DNA of 64,000 nt from Marinilabilia rubra (GTDB lineage Bacteria; Bacteroidota; Bacteroidia; Bacteroidales; Marinilabiliaceae): NCBI RefSeq assembly GCF_003121985.1, contig NZ_QEWP01000016.1, positions 1 to 64,000 of the forward strand, written 5' to 3'. The translations under genes and the position numbers were made by a program. Under the pieces are notes generated by a model that did no database searches, was not told the origin of the DNA, and worked only from the letters and a program-made list of their open reading frames with translations. Below are positions 45,094 through 52,906 of the stretch, in pieces (position 1 is the first letter of the stretch; each line of letters starts with the position of its first letter).

Positions 45094-46215
45094 ATGAGAA
45101 AATTTTTCAAAGTCGTCCTTTGGGTCTTTATTGTAATTTTAATTCTGGCCGGAGGCATTGCCTACTATGTAAATGAACAAATAGGGAGCATTGATTCTCT
45201 GGAGGAGCGAAATGCCAAATATGCCGGGTTAAGTTATTACTCTGCAGAAAAGGGAGAATTTATCAGCCCAGAAAAGCTTCCTTTTTTTCCGGAAAAAGTC
45301 ACAGGAGGTGATCCCGGCTTTGCAAGGTTTTTAAAAACCTCCCCATATGCTCCGAAACATACACTCCCCAAGAATAAATTATCCAAAAGTGATTTTTCAG
45401 AAATCCCTTCTGATTTTGCAACTTATTGGTTGGGGCACTCCACAGTGATTCTTGAACTGGATGGAAAGCGGATCTTATTCGATCCGGTTTTCAAGAACGC
45501 AGGACCCCTACCAATCATAACCAGAAGGTATGATGAGTCCCCCCTTCCGAGGGAAGAACTACCGGAGATTGATTTGGTCATCCTCACACACGACCATTAC
45601 GATCATCTGGAAACGGCCACCATAAAATTTCTTGCAAAAAAAGATGTAGATTTCATTGTTCCATTGGGCGTAGGTGCCAGACTGCAAGGTTGGGGTGTTT
45701 CTCCAAACAACATCACAGAATTAGGCTGGGAAGAGGAAACGATTTATAAATCCTTAAAAATAACGGCCCTTCCGGGCATTCACTACTCAGGAAGAAGCAA
45801 TTCAGACCGTAACCAAACCCTCTGGGCATCTTATGCCATTAAAGGTAAGGATAAAAACATCTTTTCCAGTGGGGATACTGGTTACGGTAAGCACCTGAAA
45901 GAAATTGGAGACCAATACGGTCCTTTTGATATGGCATTTGTGGAAATAGATGGTTGGAACAATGGGTGGCCATTGACCCACCTGTTTCCCGATGAGGCTA
46001 TTCAATTATGTAAAGATGTGAATACAAAACTGATGCTCCCAACTCATTGGGGCACTTTTGATTTAGCTCTGCATCCCTGGAAGGAATCGATTCAAATGGT
46101 AGCTGACAAGGCAGAAGAAAATGATATTGAGCTGGTCACTCCCCTAATGGGTGAAAAAGTAATTCCCGGGGTGACTCCAACATCTAATTGGTGGGAGACT
46201 GCTTATGGGGAGTAG
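45094..46215 (+). CDS. Membrane-anchored MBL-fold metallohydrolase (UlaG/NAPE-PLD-like)
   Basis: A 373-residue protein with one N-terminal helix (VVLWVFIVILILAGGIAYY) that anchors it in the inner membrane facing the periplasm. The metal motif is LTHDHYDHLE (His166, His168, Asp170, His171). Further ligands are in GHSTV, the HYSGR segment, SGDTGYG and LPTHWGTFDLA. The arrangement fits the UlaG/NAPE-hydrolysing phospholipase D branch, whose members act on lipids, lactones or phosphodiesters. The substrate is unknown. Its stop codon abuts the terminator copy that bounds the accessory island. Confidence 0.88.
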   Translation: MRKFFKVVLWVFIVILILAGGIAYYVNEQIGSIDSLEERNAKYAGLSYYSAEKGEFISPEKLPFFPEKVTGGDPGFARFLKTSPYAPKHTLPKNKLSKSDFSEIPSDFATYWLGHSTVILELDGKRILFDPVFKNAGPLPIITRRYDESPLPREELPEIDLVILTHDHYDHLETATIKFLAKKDVDFIVPLGVGARLQGWGVSPNNITELGWEEETIYKSLKITALPGIHYSGRSNSDRNQTLWASYAIKGKDKNIFSSGDTGYGKHLKEIGDQYGPFDMAFVEIDGWNNGWPLTHLFPDEAIQLCKDVNTKLMLPTHWGTFDLALHPWKESIQMVADKAEENDIELVTPLMGEKVIPGVTPTSNWWETAYGE

Positions 46216-46272
46216 TAAAAAAGCCACCCTTTAAAGGATGGCTTTTCCCGAGGAGAAGTGAGGGAAATGAAC
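46215..46272. repeat. Left copy of terminator plus tRNA-Ser 3'-end sequence
   Basis: Bases 46215-46248 are identical over 34 positions to 52775-52808, a hairpin (aagccaccctt / aaggatggctt with one G-T pair) that acts as a terminator. The next bases, 46249-46272, read cgaggagaagtgagggaaat followed by gaac. They resemble the tRNA-Ser 3' end at 52809-52828 with a few changes and one inserted base. The pair forms direct repeats about 6.56 kb apart, as expected for a former attachment site. The palindrome may also serve as the terminator of the MBL gene. Confidence 0.6.
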
Positions 46273-46447
46273 TTCAAGCTCTAAAACCTTCACTTTCAAT
46301 ACTTTATTTTAGCAAAAAGGCAAGTCCACTGGAAATCCACCAGGATTATGTTAATTATACCTCTTATGTTCACTTCGAAATGAACTCTATTTCACTTCAA
46401 ATATACGTTTTTTTTCAAAAAAGGATTCGAACCTAAATTGAGAAAAT

Positions 46448-46479
46448 ATGTCAAGTTTTTTGTGCAAAAAACTTGACAT
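46448..46479. repeat. Perfect 32-base inverted repeat
   Basis: Arms atgtcaagtttttt (46448-46461) and aaaaaacttgacat (46466-46479) flank the loop gtgc. The 14-bp perfect stem and A/T tracts on both sides could terminate transcription in either direction or be a dispersed palindrome. Confidence 0.6.
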
Positions 46480-46694
46480 GATTTAAGTGGATTTATTAAG
46501 TCAATTTCATCACTTAATCAAATTGAGTTATCTCCTTTCTATGATGAATTATGGCGTGATCTTTTATAATTTAATATCACTATTATCCGGAGAAACTTAT
46601 TTCTTGAAAAAAGATTGCTTCCCCGAAGGGTTCCCGAATAGGCGGGACAGGCTCAATTGCTACCAATGACAGATTTTTGTAATAAGCAAGAAGC

Positions 46695-46721
46695 TAACCC
46701 CGGGTTTTCCACCCGGGGTTA
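46695..46721. repeat. GC-rich palindrome
   Basis: Arms taaccccgggt (46695-46705) and acccggggtta (46711-46721) flank the loop tttcc. It is followed by a smaller inverted pair (gcccctttcaggga, about 46731-46744) and, at 46774-46792, by ccccaa / ttgggg arms. These stand out from the AT-rich background and look like REP-type repeats. Confidence 0.6.
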
Positions 46722-46799
46722 TTCAAATTGGCCCCTTTCAGGGACCTACCAGTTCTGTCATGTACGCCTTATGCCCCAAAATTTAATTGGGGTAGCCAC

Positions 46800-46861
46800 T
46801 CGCAATGACACCGTTCTACAGGCTTCAACCCTCAAAATCCTGCAATGTCCAGTCATTGCGA
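46800..46861. repeat. Dispersed-type inverted repeat tcgcaatgac / gtcattgcga
   Basis: Ten-base arms at 46800-46809 and 46852-46861 enclose 42 bases. The right arm continues gcagtgaagcaatctc, a sequence style I recognise from short repeats in many bacterial genomes. No coding sequence is present. Confidence 0.5.
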
Positions 46862-46932
46862 ACGCAGTGAAGCAATCTCATTTTTTTAACCAAACACCAC
46901 TACCAATGATTTAATATAGAATAAGATATCGC

Positions 46933-47042
46933 TATATACTAAAAATAGTACATGCTTATATACTAAATATGGTCCGCGATTTAATTTGAAAATACGGGCA
47001 CCCCTGCCAGGGCTTAGATTGTTTATTTCCTGTGTATCATAT
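46933..47042. repeat. Direct repeat of about 110 bp, copy 1
   Basis: The block matches 47275-47385 with about ten differences and one indel. It begins tatatactaaaaatagtaca, passes through the palindrome ccctgccaggg and ends tttcctgtgtatcat. Copies have the same orientation and flank a structured element. Confidence 0.7.
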
Positions 47043-47098
47043 TTTTCTTTTTTCCTTGTTCTTTTTGGCATTGCCCCAAAAATAACCAAAAAGGTCTA

Positions 47099-47207
47099 GT
47101 CCGCTTTATCCTATCTGCCCGCCAAAGCCAAAATTTCCGGCCATTACGCAAGGCCTTGAAAGTCGCCCATTTTGGCTTCCCGCCATCCGCCGGCCCGGAA
47201 AGCGGAC
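47099..47207. repeat. Structured inverted-repeat element between the direct repeats
   Basis: Nested arms are gtccgcttt (47099-47107) with aaagcggac (47199-47207), and agccaaaat (47126-47134) with attttggct (47169-47177), plus an inner ggcc/ggcc pair. A separate small hairpin (ttttgg / ccaaaa) lies at about 47063-47082. GC content is far above the surroundings. The minus strand has an open frame across it, but that frame depends on the palindrome and is not convincing as a gene. Confidence 0.55.
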
Positions 47208-47274
47208 AGGCCACCGCGCCTTTTAAATACTGAGATGCTTAACTATTTTGAAAAATTCTTTTAGAACAAAAATA

Positions 47275-47385
47275 TATAGACTAAAAATGGTACATGCTTA
47301 TAGACTAAATTTGATACGCGATTTAATTTGAAAAATACGGGCACCCCTGCCGGGGCTTGGGTTGTTTATTTCCTGTGTATCGTAT
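47275..47385. repeat. Direct repeat of about 110 bp, copy 2
   Basis: Second copy of the block at 46933-47042, starting 342 bases after the first. The central palindrome is perfected here (ccctgccgggg differs at one base). A further partial copy of its core (gcccttgccagggct) follows at about 47400-47415. Confidence 0.7.
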
Positions 47386-47529
47386 GTTACCATACGGTCG
47401 CCCTTGCCAGGGCTCTATAAAATGTATTGGCTATTTTTTCTAAATAATTCATTCCCTTTTTTTAAAGGATACAAAAAAACCCTATTTTAAACTATCCCTT
47501 TTTTTCTTAAACGCTCTCTAATGCCTCAA

Positions 47530-47627
47530 TATACCCCATAAGGTATAAACACCCATTTCAAAAATATTTTATATCCAATCGGGTATAAATTAAAAACATT
47601 TACTACTTTTATACCTCAAAAGGTATA
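47530..47627 (+). promoter_or_regulatory. Three 18-bp palindromic operators of the hipBST operon
   Basis: TATACCCCATAAGGTATA (47530-47547), TATATCCAATCGGGTATA (47570-47587) and TATACCTCAAAAGGTATA (47610-47627) share the form TATAYC(N5-6)GGTATA. Their starts are exactly 40 bases apart, close to four helical turns, so the bound proteins would sit on one DNA face. The last operator ends four bases before the hipB start codon. HipB proteins bind TATCC-N8-GGATA boxes in E. coli, and these resemble that pattern. Confidence 0.85.
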
Positions 47628-47631
47628 AAAC

Positions 47632-47844
47632 ATGCAAAATCTCATACAATTTGTAAAACAACGCCGAAAGCAGCTTGGGCTTACTCAGCAGGATTTGGCT
47701 GAACGTGCCGGAGTGGGTTTGCGCTTTGTCCGTGACCTGGAACAAGGTAAAGAGACTTTGAGGATGGATAAAGTGAATGAAGTGCTGGCTTTGTTTGGTC
47801 ATGAACTGGCCCCTGTTTCATCAAAAGAATTGAACGATGTATAG
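47632..47844 (+). CDS. hipB: HipB-type antitoxin, helix-turn-helix autorepressor
   Basis: A 70-residue XRE-family DNA-binding protein. The helix-turn-helix covers about 15-60 (RRKQLGLTQQDLAERAGVGL and FVRDLEQGKETLRMDKV). The short tail after it is HELAPVSSKELNDV. The three operators directly upstream show autoregulation of the operon. Its last eight bases overlap the start of hipS, so translation is coupled. In two-gene HipBA systems this protein neutralises the kinase; in HipBST systems that role is taken partly or wholly by HipS. Confidence 0.9.
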   Translation: MQNLIQFVKQRRKQLGLTQQDLAERAGVGLRFVRDLEQGKETLRMDKVNEVLALFGHELAPVSSKELNDV

Positions 47845-48172
47845 AAAAGGAAAAGTCTTTTACGAGAACTATTTTGCCGGTGTCATTGAAGAGACCGAAA
47901 CAGGGTATCGTTTCTCTTACGATAAAGAGTATCTGTCAAAGGAAGATAAATGGCCAATCAGTAAGACTTTGCCGATATCTGAAAAGGCTTACTTGTCGAA
48001 TACAATGTTTCCTTTCTTTGATGGGTTAATTCCGGAAGGTTGGTTGCTGGATGTGGCCGTAGATAACTGGAAGTTGAAAGCGAATGACCGAATGGGCCTG
48101 CTTTTAGCTTGCTGCAAAGTTTGTATTGGTGCTGTTTCTGTGATACCGTTTAATGAAGAGAATAATGAGTAA
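47837..48172 (+). CDS. hipS: HipS-type antitoxin (HipA N-terminal subdomain as a separate protein)
   Basis: A 111-residue protein that corresponds only to the N-terminal subdomain of HipA kinases: a beta-rich opening (GKVFYENYFAGVIEETETGYRFSY) followed by the segment LPISEKAYLSNTMFPFFDGL and IPEGWLLD. In E. coli O127:H6 the equivalent protein HipS, not HipB, neutralises the HipT kinase. Here the same split exists: start inside hipB, stop inside hipT. The length fits HipS (about 100). Confidence 0.88.
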   Translation: MYRKGKVFYENYFAGVIEETETGYRFSYDKEYLSKEDKWPISKTLPISEKAYLSNTMFPFFDGLIPEGWLLDVAVDNWKLKANDRMGLLLACCKVCIGAVSVIPFNEENNE

Positions 48173-49112
48173 CAAGTGTTTATATTGCTATCAACCCCTT
48201 AAGGAAAGTAATAGTGACTTTCATGCTAAATGCTCCAGGAAAATATTTGGGACTTCAAAGGCTCCTGTTCTGGACTACTCTTTGGATCAAATGCATGAAT
48301 TGGCAAAAAAGGTAGTCCAAAGTCATGTGACAGTTCCGGGCGTGCAAGCCAAGTTGTCTTTTCATTTTGAACCCGCGAGAAACCGGGAGAATCGATTGAC
48401 ATTGGTGGGTGTTTTAGGAAATTACATCCTGAAGCCCCCTACTCCACAATTTACCAATCTGCCAGAAAATGAAGATTTAACCATGCATTTGGCCGGAATA
48501 TTTAATATTAAGGTTGTCCCCCATTCTTTAATCAGGCTTAAATCAGGAGAACTGGCTTACATTACCAAACGGATTGATCGTGTTGGAGGAAAGAAACTGC
48601 CCATGGAGGATTTATGCCAGTTAAGCGAGCGATTAACTGAGGACAAATATAAAGGCTCCATGGAACAGGTTGGAAAGGTCATAATGCAGCATTCATCGAA
48701 TCCATTGTTTGATGCACAGGTATTCTTTGAGCTGACGCTGTTTTCGTTCTTAACCGGAAATGCTGATATGCACCTGAAAAACTTCTCATTGATAGATTTA
48801 GAAAACGGACTAACTCAATTGGCTCCGGCTTACGATCTTTTATCCACCCGGCTGGTCATTTCAGAAAAAGATGATCCTGAAGAGTTGGCCTTAACATTAA
48901 ATGGCAGAAAGCGCAAGCTTAAATCCGCTGATTTTATGCATTTGGCTGATAGTCTGAAAATAAACCGGAAGCAAATTGACAATATCTTCAAGAGGTTTAA
49001 AAATGCGATACCTAAAGTGCTGGATTTTATTGATGACTCTTTTTTACCTGAGGATAAAAAGGTTGAGTACCGGGAGTTAATTGAGACGAGGGCTAAGCGA
49101 CTTTGGTCGTAA
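48165..49112 (+). CDS. hipT: HipT-type serine/threonine kinase toxin
   Basis: About 315 residues from ATG 48165, which overlaps the hipS stop (ATGAGTAA); an in-frame ATG at 48153 is less likely. A small zinc-knuckle-like head has Cys5-x2-Cys8 and His20-x2-Cys23. The kinase has the glycine-rich loop VTVPGVQAK (about 55-63), ITKRIDR, the catalytic segment GNADMHLKNFSL and the metal-binding PAYDLLS. In characterised HipT proteins two serines in this loop are autophosphorylated and tune toxicity; here the positions read Thr-Val-Pro. Known HipA targets GltX and known HipT targets TrpS, both aminoacyl-tRNA synthetases. The target here is unknown. Confidence 0.9.
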   Translation: MSNKCLYCYQPLKESNSDFHAKCSRKIFGTSKAPVLDYSLDQMHELAKKVVQSHVTVPGVQAKLSFHFEPARNRENRLTLVGVLGNYILKPPTPQFTNLPENEDLTMHLAGIFNIKVVPHSLIRLKSGELAYITKRIDRVGGKKLPMEDLCQLSERLTEDKYKGSMEQVGKVIMQHSSNPLFDAQVFFELTLFSFLTGNADMHLKNFSLIDLENGLTQLAPAYDLLSTRLVISEKDDPEELALTLNGRKRKLKSADFMHLADSLKINRKQIDNIFKRFKNAIPKVLDFIDDSFLPEDKKVEYRELIETRAKRLWS

Positions 49113-49232
49113 GGTTTACTCCACTTATTCAGGAAATCAAAATAGCCATCCACAAACTTTTGATATCCCTTGAAATATCCACCAATTCAAACTGCCAGTA
49201 TAAGTACTAAACTATTTTCAACAAGGAAAAAC

Positions 49233-50115
49233 TCAAACCAACCCCTCTTCCAATTGTCCTTTCCAGACAACAAACCCTTTTTTAACATCTGAATAATCAT
49301 GAAATATCCTGTTGAAATTCTCAGGCTGATTTTCAATAAAGAATTGGCGCCCTTTATTACGGATGGTGTTTAGATCTTTATTAATGATGTTAAGATTTTC
49401 TTCCAAACGGCTCTTGTCAAAGTGCCAGATATAGGTTGCCTCTTCTGTGTCAAGCGTTTCCACAATTATGTGATATTTTTCTTTCCCATGGAGTAAGAAT
49501 ACAAAAGAAAAGGGAGAAAGCACAAATCTGATTTTAAGAATCTGTGACTGATGGTGCTTTAACAAATATCTAATCTGCCTGTAATGCTTAACAGATTCGT
49601 CTTTAAGTATCTCATTGAGAAGTTCTTCTTCAGAATTATATAGTTGGCTACCATTTTGGAGGTTATTTATATCCACAATATTAGGGTTATTTCGCTTTTT
49701 ACCCCCAATTATCTCACGGTTTAAGAAGTGAAACTTAACGCTGTCAATTATTTCAGGATTTATACGGTCAATATCTGCTGAAGTGGCATTTTGAGCAATT
49801 AAGATCCCATCTTTATATTCAGCATAAATATCCGCTTCAAAATTTATTACCCCCAATTGCCTGGCAAAATAAGGCTTTAAGATGGAGAGTTCAGGCCTAA
49901 TGGTGTCATTTTCGATAGAAAACTCTATTACTTCGCCGGTTTCTTTGTCGATGTAGTTGAAAAGAACACTTCCATAGTGAAATTCCAATTGATAAAATTT
50001 GAGTTTTATCCGTTCTCTGATTTCAGTATAAAGAGGTTTATTGTCTTGCTGGTCTTCAATATTGTCAAAGAGGGAGCGCTGCTTTTCCAGTTTTCTGTAA
50101 TGCCAATTTTTGTTT
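49233..50115 (-). pseudogene. C-terminal part of an unrecognised protein, lacking its start
   Basis: The frame is open from about 50115 (WHYRKLEKQRSLFDNIED at the upstream end) to a stop at 49233, about 294 codons, but has no ATG; the first possible start is a TTG at 49986-49988 (251 residues). It contains LYTEIRERIKLKFYQLEFHY, then a beta-rich middle and an acidic helical C-terminal half. I do not recognise the family. It joins, in another frame, the truncated helicase at about 50100. It may be the tail of the same former protein after an internal deletion, or a different gene fused by that deletion. Confidence 0.55.
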
Positions 50116-51393
50116 TAGGTATTCCCAGGAAGCTTTGTATTCTGTCTATCCATTGTTCTGCAATTTGTTTTCGGTGTACCACGATCAAAGCAGGTTGCTT
50201 CTTTTCAGCAATAAGCTTTAAGCCAATAATAGTTTTCCCACTACCCGGCGGAGACACAATTATTCCAAAGTTTTTTTTAGCTGTTGCTGAAATCGCTTGC
50301 TCCTGGTGTTCTCTAAGTTGAATGTCACAGGAGAAATGGGCTTCTTTCAGTTCATTCCGGCTGTCAATAAATTCAAAATCAACTTTATTCTTGTTACAAA
50401 AGGTAATCAGCTTTCCGGCCATTCCCCGCGGTATTTTAATTTCATCGTCCTCTTCTTCAATGAAGTTAAAGTATCGGTCAATTTTGTATGTGCTTTTGCC
50501 AAGCTTCTTTTTTATGAAATATTCAGTGTTGGCAAAATTCAGTTCCTCTTTCAAATAGTTTATTAGGTCAGAGGTTAAACCGGAGCGATTCAGAATGACT
50601 TTATTGCTCAGCTTGATTTTTAATTTACGGCTATCTTCCTGTACTGATGGTTTAGAGGCTATTGGGGCGGATATATATTTAGAAAATTGTTGGTAAAACC
50701 TTTCTTCGGGCAGACGTTTTATGCTTTCTAAGTATTGCCATTGATTTTCAAATGCCTCAAAGGTATTTGCATCTATGAAACAGTTATTTCCCTGTTCTAA
50801 TGTTAATTTATTGAATGGAAGAGCGATCAGGTTTCCAAACCCTTTTCCTGATAGATAATTCTGGTTTGGGAATAGTCTGTCAAAACTGGAATATTTATCG
50901 AATTCGGAAATGATGCCACATTCTTTGAGCAATCCAATAAATAATTTTCTTGAATCCTTAGCCGGAAGTGGCTTTTCATAGAAAATCCAAACATGAGCTC
51001 CTTGCCCTGACCGCGAACGCTCAATGCATGCCGGGATTCCGTTTTCATTGCATTTATTGTGGAACAGGTGGCATTCTTGCTTCCAGTTTTCTTTGTCAAA
51101 ATCTGCAGCAATAAACCACGAGGTGTTATCTCCAGAAGAGGGTAAATTCCAATGAACTGCTTTCCTTCAAGGTGAAGTTTTATTTCATGTTGGGTGAGGG
51201 GGCTTCTTGTTTTGTCTTTAAATGTTGCTAAAGTACCACCACCAAATTTATGCTGCATGTAGGCATAAGGGTCATAACTATACGCAGGCATATAACCTTT
51301 CTTGTTGCCTTTTTCCCAGCGAATGGCTAATACATATTCACGACACCTGAAGAATTGCTTTATAAGTTCAATATGGTGCTTTAGGTCGCTCAA
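50006..51393 (-). pseudogene. TOTE-type archaeo-eukaryotic primase plus SF2 helicase, frameshifted and truncated
   Basis: The N-terminal part (start 51393) begins MSDLKHHIELIKQFFRCREY, continues GGGTLATFKDKTRSPLT and reaches KQFIGIYPLLE. The frame then breaks near 51142: adding one base restores DNTSWFIAADFDKENW, then the primase-type segment ERSRSGQGAHVWIFYEKP. The rest runs in the second frame (about 51140-50006) through LREHQEQAI and the Walker A PPGSGKTIIGLKL to FLGIPKTKIG. It then passes into foreign frame and stops at 50006. Only helicase motifs up to Ia-Ib remain; the DEAD box and RecA2 domain are missing. TOTE conflict systems pair such primases with helicases and nucleases in defence-like operons. 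This copy cannot be functional as read. Confidence 0.75.
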
Positions 51394-51974
51394 AATTGTT
51401 GTAAAACTTTATTCAATAGATCGTTAGATTTTTAGATATTAGATGTAAGATGATTCGTACAATCTTGATATTCTGTATTTTAACAAACAAAAACCTATAA
51501 ATACAAATTACTGGCTTGCAGCGCATTGCAAAAGTTTAACGGAGTATTGTTATTGATAGCAAAGAAAATAATAATCTGTGATTATTCATTCGAATAAGAA
51601 TAGAATTAGGTCTTAATTTCCTCCATTTGGAGTAAATTCTTTTAAGAGTGAATGGCAAACAAAATAAAAAGCGCAGGAAACAGATTCCACATGCCTCCTG
51701 CGCTTAAAAGATCATATCCGTAACAGAATCAATACCTCCCCGCAAGTTTCAACATATTCTTTTTAATCAGATTTTCAGTCGTACGGGCATAACGTTGTGT
51801 CATTTTGATGTTGGAGTAAAAATCATTTTTATATTTTGAGTACTCCAACAGGACGATATTTAATTTTCACACACCAATGAAACTGATTTTCTGAATATTG
51901 ATTATATTGTATTTTGAAAATATTTAAATACTTCATAAAACCTTTTTTAATTAAAAACAAACTAACCCTAATTC
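51394..51974. other. Spacer with a terminator hairpin
   Basis: This 581-base gap holds one clear element: a hairpin with arms aagcgcagga (51669-51678) and tcctgcgctt (51696-51705), flanked by A/T tracts, a plausible bidirectional terminator. The rest is AT-rich with no supportable gene. The spacer contains the promoter region of both flanking genes or gene remnants. Confidence 0.55.
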
Positions 51975-52589
51975 ATGAACGAAAAATATCAAAACAAATA
52001 CCGCATACCATCAGCCCGCCTGACAAATTGGGATTATGCTAGTAATGCCCCCTATTTTGTCACTATTTGCGCTAAAAATCGCAAACATTATTTTGGGGAT
52101 ATCGCAGCCTGTCAAATGCATCGATCGTCAATTGGCCAACTGGTCGAATTATTCTGGCATGAAATTCCCATTCATTTCCCTTTTGTGATTTTGGATGCAT
52201 TTATTGTAATGCCCAACCACATTCATGGTATAATTATCATTGATAAAAATGGGGATAATGGTGGGAACGGTCTGAATGGGGATACGCGGGATACGGGGGA
52301 TACCGTAGAGACGCCCAATTTGGGCGTCTCTACCACCAACCCGGAACGGTGCAATTCATCAGCGCAAACCGATGCGGCAACACAGAAATGGAAATCCGGA
52401 ACATTGGGGGTAATATTGAATCAATTCAAACGAATATGCACAATAAATGCCCGTAAAACAGATCCGGATTTTGGATGGCAATCCCGTTTTTATGATCATA
52501 TCATACGTAACGATGCCTCTTTTAATAGAATTCGAAATTACATACTGACTAATCCTCAAAATTGGAAGAACGACAAGTTTTATGGATAA
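51975..52589 (+). CDS. REP-associated tyrosine transposase (RAYT, Y1/IS200-like)
   Basis: A 204-residue HUH endonuclease. The N-terminus (YRIPSARLTNWDYASNAPYF followed by VTICAKNRKHYFG) is typical. The metal histidines are in VMPNHIHGIII (His82, His84) and the nucleophilic tyrosine in IRNYILTNP (Tyr189). Residues 95-135 are a Gly/Asp/Thr-rich insert, unlike the usual compact linker, and this insert contains a perfect REP-type palindrome. RAYTs cut and join single-stranded REP DNA and spread REP repeats. The frame is intact, so the protein may still be active. Confidence 0.9.
   Translation: MNEKYQNKYRIPSARLTNWDYASNAPYFVTICAKNRKHYFGDIAACQMHRSSIGQLVELFWHEIPIHFPFVILDAFIVMPNHIHGIIIIDKNGDNGGNGLNGDTRDTGDTVETPNLGVSTTNPERCNSSAQTDAATQKWKSGTLGVILNQFKRICTINARKTDPDFGWQSRFYDHIIRNDASFNRIRNYILTNPQNWKNDKFYG
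52305..52333. repeat. REP-type palindrome inside the transposase gene
   Basis: Perfect 14-base arms gtagagacgcccaa (52305-52318) and ttgggcgtctctac (52320-52333) flank one base. The gtagagacg...cgtctctac form is a common REP-like repeat in Bacteroidota and cyanobacteria. It encodes residues 111-120 (VETPNLGVST) without breaking the frame. Preceding bases 52252-52304 consist of degenerate ggggata(c)-type repeats. Confidence 0.85.
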
Positions 52590-52662
52590 TATGAAGAGGC
52601 GCACAATGTGATTCGTTTTTTGGCATGTGGCCTGTTTTTTAGCCCTTTTGGCACTTGTTTTT

Positions 52663-52685
52663 AGCGGAGAATGAGGGATTATTCG
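52663..52685. repeat. Middle copy of the tRNA-Ser 3' end
   Basis: The sequence agcggagaatgagggatt is identical to the tRNA-Ser 3' region (52809-52826, agcggagagtgagggatt) at 17 of 18 positions. It lies 74 bases past the transposase stop. Two additional isolated T-arm-like motifs (ttcgaaccc at about 52731-52739 and gttcgaaccct at about 52753-52763) fill the gap up to the true tRNA. The set reads as leftovers of repeated site-specific events at one tRNA. Confidence 0.6.
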
Positions 52686-52774
52686 CGCCCAAAAGGCCAC
52701 AATCGCAACCTGCTCATGGTTACAGAGTAATTCGAACCCATGCCCACCTGTCGTTCGAACCCTCTCTCTCTAAC

Positions 52775-52808
52775 GTAAAAAAGCCACCCTTTAAAGGATG
52801 GCTTTTCC
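52775..52808 (-). terminator. Terminator of the tRNA-Ser gene, right copy of the repeat
   Basis: The hairpin aagccaccctt / aaggatggctt with flanking A and T tracts lies directly after the 3' end of tRNA-Ser on the minus strand. It is identical over 34 bases to 46215-46248. Confidence 0.7.
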
Positions 52809-52810
52809 AG

Positions 52811-52898
52811 CGGAGAGTGAGGGATTCGAACCCTCGAAACCCTTTTGAGGTTTACACACTTTCCAGGCGTGCGCCTTCGACCACTCGGCCAACTCTCC
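52811..52898 (-). tRNA. tRNA-Ser (anticodon GGA)
   Basis: An 88-base gene read on the minus strand from 52898 to 52811. The acceptor arms GGAGAGT and ACTCTCC pair fully, with discriminator G. The anticodon loop CTGGAAA gives GGA. A long variable arm, typical of class II serine tRNAs, and the T arm GAGGGTTCGAATCCCTC are present. CCA is not encoded. Its 3' end is repeated at 52663 and, degenerate, at 46249. Confidence 0.95.
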
Positions 52899-52906
52899 AA
52901 ATTTTG

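Noticed and set aside
46886-47214. Two overlapping minus-strand open frames of 60-67 codons with similar-looking basic peptides
   Set aside because: They lie across the direct repeat and nested hairpin, have no ribosome-binding site or family match, and their frame is a by-product of the palindromes.
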